From Nitrososphaerota archaeon (GTDB taxonomy: Archaea > Thermoproteota > Nitrososphaeria > Nitrososphaerales > CADDZS01): a stretch of 11,864 bases of DNA. A model generated the notes under the pieces. It saw only the letters and a program-made list of their open reading frames with translations, made no database searches and was not told where the DNA came from. Both the position numbers and the translations under genes were made by a program. Below, one piece after another: positions 7,001 to 11,864 of this stretch (position 1 is its first letter; each line of letters begins with the position of its first letter). The stretch covers positions 1-11,864 of the forward strand of contig JABDCJ010000068.1 in assembly GCA_013288145.1 (NCBI GenBank), read 5' to 3'.

Positions 7001-7008
7001 CTTATTTT
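7001..7008 (+). promoter_or_regulatory. TATA-like box for the second solute-binding protein
   Basis: CTTATTTT, preceded by CCAAAG as a possible BRE, is centred about 27 bases before the ATG at 7032. This is the expected spacing for a leaderless archaeal mRNA whose first base is at or next to the start codon. It is the cleanest promoter in the window and closely resembles the box at 598-606. Confidence 0.5.
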
Positions 7009-7031
7009 GGCTTCTCCCAGTCGCGACTCCT

Positions 7032-9329
7032 ATGTCTACGCTGCGAACTCGTATACGTCGGGCGCTCAGCCGGTCAGCAATGATTGGTATTGTCGCTGTT
7101 ATTATCATCATAATTGCCGTTGGAGCTTATGCGGCAACCAGGACAAGTACGTCTTCAATCACGACTAGTTCCAGCACGTCCACGACTAGCTCAAGCGCTC
7201 AGAGCAGTAGCAGTTCAACTTCCTCCCTGACAACGCAGTCCTCGTCGTTAGTGTCCACATCGGCGCAGAGTAGCTCTTCGTCGTCTTCATCCACGCTTCT
7301 TACTTCCACGAGCCAGAGCTCAACAAGCTCGTCCTCAGCTACCGCCTCGACTTTTACCTGGGAGACAACGTACACGCCATCGTATCTCGATCCTGGAAGG
7401 ATGTACGACTTTTACGGTGCTATACTGGACGACGCAGCTACCTATGAAAATCTGCTTTGGTACAACGGGAGCAGCAGTACTCAGCTGATCCCGTGGCTTG
7501 CACAGAACTATACAGTTTCTTCAGATTTGAAGACGTACAACTTTACCCTGAGGAGTGGGATCACTTTCGCGGATGGAGAACCGCTGAACTCCTCTGCTGT
7601 CTACTTCTCTCTGAATAGGGTGCTTGTCATGGACGCAAGCACGCCATCCGGACATGGAACCCAGTTTGCCCCTGACTTTCAGAATCTTCTTAATTCCAGC
7701 CTTGCTTCAGCGCTTTGCGGATGCCAGATCAAGTATAACCAGAATTTTGTGACCCAAGTTCTGGGAGAGAATTTCGTCCAGATGACTGGTCCGATGAGCT
7801 TCTCGATGCATCTCCAAACGGCTAGCAATTTCTTTCCCTACATTCTTTCGAATTATAACTTTGGCTGGATCATTGCCCCGGAGTACGTGATGCAGCACGA
7901 TCTCGCGCTCTGGAACAAATCTTCTACGGGGTACACACTACCATACCCAACGCTGAACGGAAATCTCACAAACCAGATCAACGAATACTATCTGGATGAG
8001 GTCGCAACCTGCAATAGCGGATTAACCCCGAATGGTTGCGCTACTACTTACCTTGATGGCTCCTACCAGGGATCGCTTGCCGGGACTGGGCCCTATGTCA
8101 TAACGAGTTATTCCCAGTCATCTAACAACCTTGCTTTCCAGATAAACGCTCACTATTGGGGCGGACCCTACCAGTTTATGGGTGGAAAGAAAATCTCGCC
8201 TGTGTTCACAGCCGTCAAAATGAACTACGTTCCGAATATCAACACGAGAGAGATCGATCTAAAGAACGCTGCAAAGTCAGGTCAGGCGATGGCGATCGAC
8301 GTTCCGAACAACAATATCTACGATGTGGCTGATCGAAATTCCTGGCTAAACAACAACACACTCATTTCCACGATATCGGGCGTCACAATTTACGGCCCTC
8401 TTCCGGTCGTGGGAACGAATTTTGTCCCCTTTGCTCAAAACGTCACGAACGCCCTGACTGGAAGCTATTACACTTTTCAGCCCTTTGCCGATTACAGAAT
8501 TAGGCTCGCCTTTGCAGACAGCATCAACATGACGGCGATCAATCAGGTCTACAACAATAATCTGGGGCAGAACGCCCTGAACGTTATTCCACCGCCGGTT
8601 GCACCGAACGGTATTTACAATTCTTCCATCGCTCCCAAGTATAGTTTGAATCTTACGGCAACGCAAGATCTCCTGCTCCAGGCGATGATGCATCCTCTTA
8701 CTCAGTTCAACTTTGTCAATGGAACGACTGCCCCAACCGGTATATTCAACGACACCTTTGGATGTTCAACGCTTAGCTCAAGCGGGCAATGTTCCAGTCC
8801 AGTTCAGAGATCGGTTAAACTAACCTATGATGCTGGGGACACGTTCTACGAAGCAATCTTCACGAATATTGCAGACGCGATCAATAATATCAGCTCCGCC
8901 TACAATATGGGTCTGACAGTTGAAATTCAGCCGGTTCCGGTGGGACAGATGTTGACTCAAGGGCTGTCCGATCAGCTATACTCTTCCTACCAGACCTGGG
9001 TCGTGGACTATCCATGGGCATCCAACATTTTGGGCGCTGTACTCGCACCCGGTCACTTTACTGCGGCATCTGATGGCTGGAATCTTACTCAAATGGGACA
9101 GCTGTATAGGCAGGATCTCGTAGCTGATGCTCAAAATAACGTCTCGGGCTTGATCAAGGTGAGCAATGCAATGAATGCGCTAGCAAATCAAGCCGTAGAA
9201 TACATTTGGGTAAATCACCCGGAAACCGTTGCGATCATGACATCCAACATTAAGGGCTTTACATACAATCCGGCGCTTGGATGCTTGCCTTCGACCTGCA
9301 TCGGTTTTGCGAACCTGTACATCGGTTGA
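7032..9329 (+). CDS. Membrane-anchored ABC solute-binding protein, family 5, second paralogue
   Basis: The 765-residue protein has the same plan as the binding protein at 2733: basic leader, hydrophobic anchor (17-35), Ser/Thr/Gln stalk (about 37-107) and an extracellular SBP_bac_5 domain. Hallmarks: LIPWLAQNYTVSSDLKTYNF with TLRSGITFADGEPLNSSAV (about 151-189), GTGPYVITSY (about 350-359), the ADYRIRLAFADSINMTAIN segment (about 485-503) matching the family's conserved helix, and a late domain with GLTVEIQPVP. It is longer than typical 500-600-residue family members, partly from the stalk and partly from insertions in the ligand domain. Eight cysteines form four close pairs (spacings 2, 9, 9 and about 5). 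The ligand is unknown; dipeptide, oligopeptide or sugar ligands all occur in the family. It ends 34 bases before the convergent exporter operon. The ATG start is fixed by the TATA spacing and by N-terminal similarity to the paralogue. Confidence 0.9.
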   Translation: MSTLRTRIRRALSRSAMIGIVAVIIIIIAVGAYAATRTSTSSITTSSSTSTTSSSAQSSSSSTSSLTTQSSSLVSTSAQSSSSSSSSTLLTSTSQSSTSSSSATASTFTWETTYTPSYLDPGRMYDFYGAILDDAATYENLLWYNGSSSTQLIPWLAQNYTVSSDLKTYNFTLRSGITFADGEPLNSSAVYFSLNRVLVMDASTPSGHGTQFAPDFQNLLNSSLASALCGCQIKYNQNFVTQVLGENFVQMTGPMSFSMHLQTASNFFPYILSNYNFGWIIAPEYVMQHDLALWNKSSTGYTLPYPTLNGNLTNQINEYYLDEVATCNSGLTPNGCATTYLDGSYQGSLAGTGPYVITSYSQSSNNLAFQINAHYWGGPYQFMGGKKISPVFTAVKMNYVPNINTREIDLKNAAKSGQAMAIDVPNNNIYDVADRNSWLNNNTLISTISGVTIYGPLPVVGTNFVPFAQNVTNALTGSYYTFQPFADYRIRLAFADSINMTAINQVYNNNLGQNALNVIPPPVAPNGIYNSSIAPKYSLNLTATQDLLLQAMMHPLTQFNFVNGTTAPTGIFNDTFGCSTLSSSGQCSSPVQRSVKLTYDAGDTFYEAIFTNIADAINNISSAYNMGLTVEIQPVPVGQMLTQGLSDQLYSSYQTWVVDYPWASNILGAVLAPGHFTAASDGWNLTQMGQLYRQDLVADAQNNVSGLIKVSNAMNALANQAVEYIWVNHPETVAIMTSNIKGFTYNPALGCLPSTCIGFANLYIG

Positions 9330-9334
9330 TTTCT

Positions 9335-9376
9335 CGAAGATCTATGGACCGATTCCGGCCGTTTTAGAGATCTTCG
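9335..9376. terminator. inverted repeat between convergent genes, possible bidirectional terminator
   Basis: CGAAGATCT (9335-9343) and AGATCTTCG (9368-9376) are perfect 9-base inverted repeats around a 24-base loop that contains a smaller CCG/CGG pairing. The right arm overlaps the last codons and stop of the exporter permease, and the left arm begins 6 bases after the binding-protein stop. A transcript from either strand could fold it, so it may end or protect both mRNAs. No strong T-run follows on the plus strand. Confidence 0.5.
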
Positions 9377-10998
9377 CGTTTCGCAATCGAGTCCCCCGCG
9401 AGGTTTAGGACGGTATTGAGAATTACGATTGTATAAACTATCGAGGCAACCGAAATTACAATGCTCGTCTGAAGGAGAAATCCGCCACCGATATAGCTCG
9501 CGGCCAAAACTAGAAGCATTATTGGCCCCACGAAAAGCAAGTTTACTATCGTCTGGTAAATGGTCCTCTTCAGATTCGTCAGATCCTGCCCCTGTGAGGA
9601 GAGGATGTCGTCGGCAGAACTCTGCGCGTACCTGGATGCAAAGTACATGCTGCCTCCCATCGTTATCGCAGCGATCTCAATTGCCCCCGCGAGGGCGAGC
9701 CCAATTCTAAGTAGCAACGCCGCATTTCCCAGATTGCTGGCAAAGAGGACGCTGCCCACGATCAATATCGCTGGCGTAAGATAAAGGAGAAGAGGAGTTA
9801 CCCTTGCAAGGAAGACCTGCTTTACGTACCTTCGAAGGCTTACTGACGAGGTCTTCAAAATCCAAAGTCTTTCCTTCTCAATCCAGCTCCATGCATTGCC
9901 CGAGCCGAAAGATCCTATGATGAACAGTATCAGAAGAAATGAGGTCGGCGAGGAAGTAAAAGTCCCGGCAAGTGCGTAGACTACTAGAAAGAGGGAGAGT
10001 ATGAGCGCGCTGAAAAATAGTCCTCTCCCCTCCTTCGCCCTTTGCATCACAATTTTTTCCTTTGCAGTGACCGCCGCCCAAACCGACATATCGCTTTCAG
10101 TGGCAAGTTTCGAATTCGCCGAGAATTTTGTCTTTGGATTGCTGGAATCTACATATGCATCTGTGATTTGCAAAGTTTCGTAGAATTGCTTCGTCGAAAG
10201 TTTGGTCCCGATTACGACCAGTAATACAGACCAGATCGCCAGTACCGCAAAATCAATGATATAACTTTCAAGACTGACTGCTATACCGCTGACCAGACCG
10301 ACAGTTATCTGGGCGACCACGCCGCTCGGCAGGATTCTAACAAGAGATGATAAGATGGAAATGTACGGAGCAGGAACGCCTCCTCCTGGTAAAAGGTAAA
10401 TCAGTGGAAGAAAACTAATCGCAAGGATCGCGCCGGCGAAGAGATATTTTAGCACCGAGATCCTCCCCTTGCTAGAGTTCGCTCTGAAAGCGAGAGTGAT
10501 ATCAGCGCTCAAAAGTAAGCCGATCATGAAAAAGACTAGTGTAACGAGTCCAGCAATTAGGGCGGTTACAAGCGGAGTTCCGTAGAATAAAGCTGACCTC
10601 AAGTAGAGCAGGAAAATTGGAGGGAAGGTAAGGAGAATTGTCGTCGAGCTTTGCAGCATCTTTGCGGCAAAAACTTCGTAGGTTTTGACGGGCGAGGTAA
10701 AGACGTACTCTACATCAGCCGTGGTTATGGGCAGCCCAAATCCGCTCAAACCTGCCTGAATAAGACCGATCAGATAGAAACTCAACACTAAACTCCAAGA
10801 GACCTCGGATAGCTGGGCTCCGCCGGTTGAGCCGAATCTACTTGAAAATGAGAGAAACGTGTTTCCGGCAAACAGGATGAAGAAAGAGAACGCGATCTCT
10901 CCGAGCAGCATGCCAATTACGGTTGTTTTTGTGAATCTACCCTTCAGCCAGTACCGAGTAAGGAGACCAATGTTCTGCCACGATTGTACGACGCTCAA
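9364..10998 (-). CDS. ABC-2-type exporter permease, multi-spanning membrane protein
   Basis: The 544-residue protein has about 12 hydrophobic segments (roughly 25-48, 68-88, 115-135, 142-166, 185-204, 225-242, 248-265, 327-346, 352-366, 400-420, 427-452, 483-503 and 510-530, boundaries approximate). Two soluble stretches carry the pattern typical of large ABC exporter permeases: FTSPVKTYEVFAAKML (100-115) and EKERLWILKTSSVSLRRYV (374-392), apparently equivalent segments in two halves. It would form the membrane channel for the ATPase encoded just upstream and export an unknown substrate. The TTG at 10998 is the only conventional start between the upstream in-frame TGA (11026-11028) and the first conserved residues. 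The gap to the ATPase stop is 27 bases, so the two genes are almost certainly co-transcribed. No cysteines were seen. Family-level confidence is good; the substrate is unknown. Confidence 0.8.
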   Translation of the reverse strand: MSVVQSWQNIGLLTRYWLKGRFTKTTVIGMLLGEIAFSFFILFAGNTFLSFSSRFGSTGGAQLSEVSWSLVLSFYLIGLIQAGLSGFGLPITTADVEYVFTSPVKTYEVFAAKMLQSSTTILLTFPPIFLLYLRSALFYGTPLVTALIAGLVTLVFFMIGLLLSADITLAFRANSSKGRISVLKYLFAGAILAISFLPLIYLLPGGGVPAPYISILSSLVRILPSGVVAQITVGLVSGIAVSLESYIIDFAVLAIWSVLLVVIGTKLSTKQFYETLQITDAYVDSSNPKTKFSANSKLATESDMSVWAAVTAKEKIVMQRAKEGRGLFFSALILSLFLVVYALAGTFTSSPTSFLLILFIIGSFGSGNAWSWIEKERLWILKTSSVSLRRYVKQVFLARVTPLLLYLTPAILIVGSVLFASNLGNAALLLRIGLALAGAIEIAAITMGGSMYFASRYAQSSADDILSSQGQDLTNLKRTIYQTIVNLLFVGPIMLLVLAASYIGGGFLLQTSIVISVASIVYTIVILNTVLNLAGDSIAKREDL

Positions 10999-11025
10999 CG
11001 CGAACTGAATGCCTGCTTGATTTTT

Positions 11026-11769
11026 TCACGCGGCAGCAATGTCTTCTGTAAGTTTCAGAAAAACATCGTCCAGCCTTGCATCATCGTTCGAGTTAGCCAG
11101 CTTCCTAAGAGAATCAAGCTCTCCCATCGCAACTATTCTTCCTTTGTCGATTATCGCAATCTTGCTCGCATACTCCTGAGCAATGTCGAGGTTGTGTGTA
11201 GAGAGGAAAACAGTAGTTCCGGCAGCTGCCGTTTTCGAGATCCACTGATTGACAAATCGTTGCGTTCTAGGATCAAGACCGCTCAGTGGTTCGTCCAAGA
11301 CAAGAAACTTTGGATCGTGGAGCGTTGACGCTATGATTGCGACCTTTTGCTTTGTGCCTTTTGAAAGACTGCCCACGAGAGCATTCCGCTTTTCTTCAAT
11401 GTCGAAAACCTTCAGAGAACGCGATATCTTGTCGTTGAGATCCGTGTCCGGAACCGCTCTGATCTTTCCCACGAACCTTAGAAACTCGGCAACAGTCAAA
11501 TTTGTGTACAGCGATGCGTTCTCTGGCAAGTAACCGATGATCCGCTTAGCCGCTTCAGGATTTTCGAGGATGTTAATGCCATCCAGTCTGACAGAACCGC
11601 TTGTCGGTCTTAGTATCCCCACTACAATCTTCAAAAGCGTGGATTTTCCAGCACCATTCGGGCCAAGCAGTCCGACGATTTCGCCAGATCCGATCCTGAT
11701 TGAGACGTCGTTTAGCGCGACTACCTCCCCGTATTTCTTGGTCAAATTTTCAATCACGAGGTCAGCCAT
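11026..11769 (-). CDS. ABC transporter ATP-binding protein, ABC-2/DrrA/CcmA type
   Basis: The 247-residue ATPase is complete. It has Walker A GPNGAGKST (36-44), YLPENASLY at the Q-loop position (80-88; Glu in place of Gln, common in this exporter group), signature LSKGTKQKV (135-143), Walker B FLVLDEP (155-161), D-loop SGLD (163-166) and H-loop THN (H192). The LSKG signature and the short length with little beyond the core domain fit ABC-2 exporters rather than solute importers. It sits on the cytoplasmic face and drives the permease encoded 27 bases downstream. ATG 11769 is the first start and gives the normal N-terminus just before the A-loop region (KKYGEVVAL; Y13). It is not a likely partner for the solute-binding proteins, which need an importer. 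Confidence 0.92.
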   Translation of the reverse strand: MADLVIENLTKKYGEVVALNDVSIRIGSGEIVGLLGPNGAGKSTLLKIVVGILRPTSGSVRLDGINILENPEAAKRIIGYLPENASLYTNLTVAEFLRFVGKIRAVPDTDLNDKISRSLKVFDIEEKRNALVGSLSKGTKQKVAIIASTLHDPKFLVLDEPLSGLDPRTQRFVNQWISKTAAAGTTVFLSTHNLDIAQEYASKIAIIDKGRIVAMGELDSLRKLANSNDDARLDDVFLKLTEDIAAA

Positions 11770-11809
11770 GTTTGCTCAAATTATGATAAGGGCTCAAAGT
11801 GGCATGCAA

Positions 11810-11818
11810 TCATATAGG
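11810..11818 (-). promoter_or_regulatory. possible TATA box for the exporter operon
   Basis: On the minus strand this reads CTATATGAT, centred about 45 bases before the ATG at 11769. It would place the transcription start near 11787 with a leader of about 18 bases. A closer AT-rich stretch (11783-11790, CTTATCAT on the minus strand) would start transcription inside the gene, so it is less likely. Confidence 0.35.
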
Positions 11819-11835
11819 GATTGTTGAGTGCGTCA

Positions 11836-11854
11836 TTTTCCTCTTAAGGGAAAA
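11836..11854. repeat. short inverted repeat near the window edge
   Basis: TTTTCC (11836-11841) and GGAAAA (11849-11854) form a 6-base inverted repeat with a 7-base spacer. It lies upstream of the exporter operon and could be an operator or the 3' end of a gene outside the window. Little more can be said. Confidence 0.25.
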
Positions 11855-11864
11855 GCAAATAGCC

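Noticed and set aside
9364..11769. Treating the ABC ATPase and permease as the importer for the two solute-binding proteins
   Set aside because: The ATPase signature and the large permease with exporter-type SPV/EKE segments fit an ABC-2 exporter, and the operon is on the opposite strand. Family 5 importers need two small permeases of a different type.

Overview
The window looks like archaeal chromosome. Most gene starts have a TATA-like box centred about 27-31 bases upstream and no visible Shine-Dalgarno, as expected for leaderless archaeal mRNAs. TTG and GTG starts are common. Three of the proteins are membrane-anchored surface proteins with long Ser/Thr-rich stalks and many N-glycosylation sequons. 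This style fits Thaumarchaeota/Nitrososphaeria-type or related archaea, but that placement is inferred; no rRNA, tRNA or phylogenetic marker gene is present.

Layout from left to right. (1) 1-533, minus strand: the N-terminal half of a UlaG-like metallo-beta-lactamase-fold hydrolase, cut by the window edge. (2) 633-2654, plus strand, divergent from it across a 99-base promoter region: a two-part FMN oxidoreductase of the trimethylamine dehydrogenase / 2,4-dienoyl-CoA reductase superfamily, with an altered iron-sulfur motif and active site. (3) 2733-9329, plus strand: a cell-surface block of two family 5 (peptide/nickel type) solute-binding proteins flanking a phospholipase C / acid phosphatase-type phosphoesterase. 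All three share one design: N-terminal hydrophobic anchor, Ser/Thr stalk of about 60-70 residues, extracellular domain. A 544-base gap between the first binding protein and the phosphoesterase has no convincing gene but holds a hairpin, a 25-base imperfect direct repeat, palindromes and TATA-like boxes. (4) 9364-11769, minus strand: a two-gene ABC-2-type exporter operon (ATPase then permease), convergent with the second binding protein and separated from it by an inverted repeat that may stop transcription from both sides.

The surface block suggests scavenging: the phosphoesterase would cleave phosphoesters outside the cell and the binding proteins would capture oligopeptides or other small solutes. 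No importer permease or importer ATPase lies in the window, so the binding proteins are orphans here; the exporter operon is a different ABC type and should not be assigned to them. No CRISPR array, insertion sequence or transposase was seen, and nothing proves a wholly new system. The least ordinary items are the oxidoreductase with missing canonical residues, the shared anchor-stalk design with closely spaced cysteine pairs, and the structured long intergenic region.
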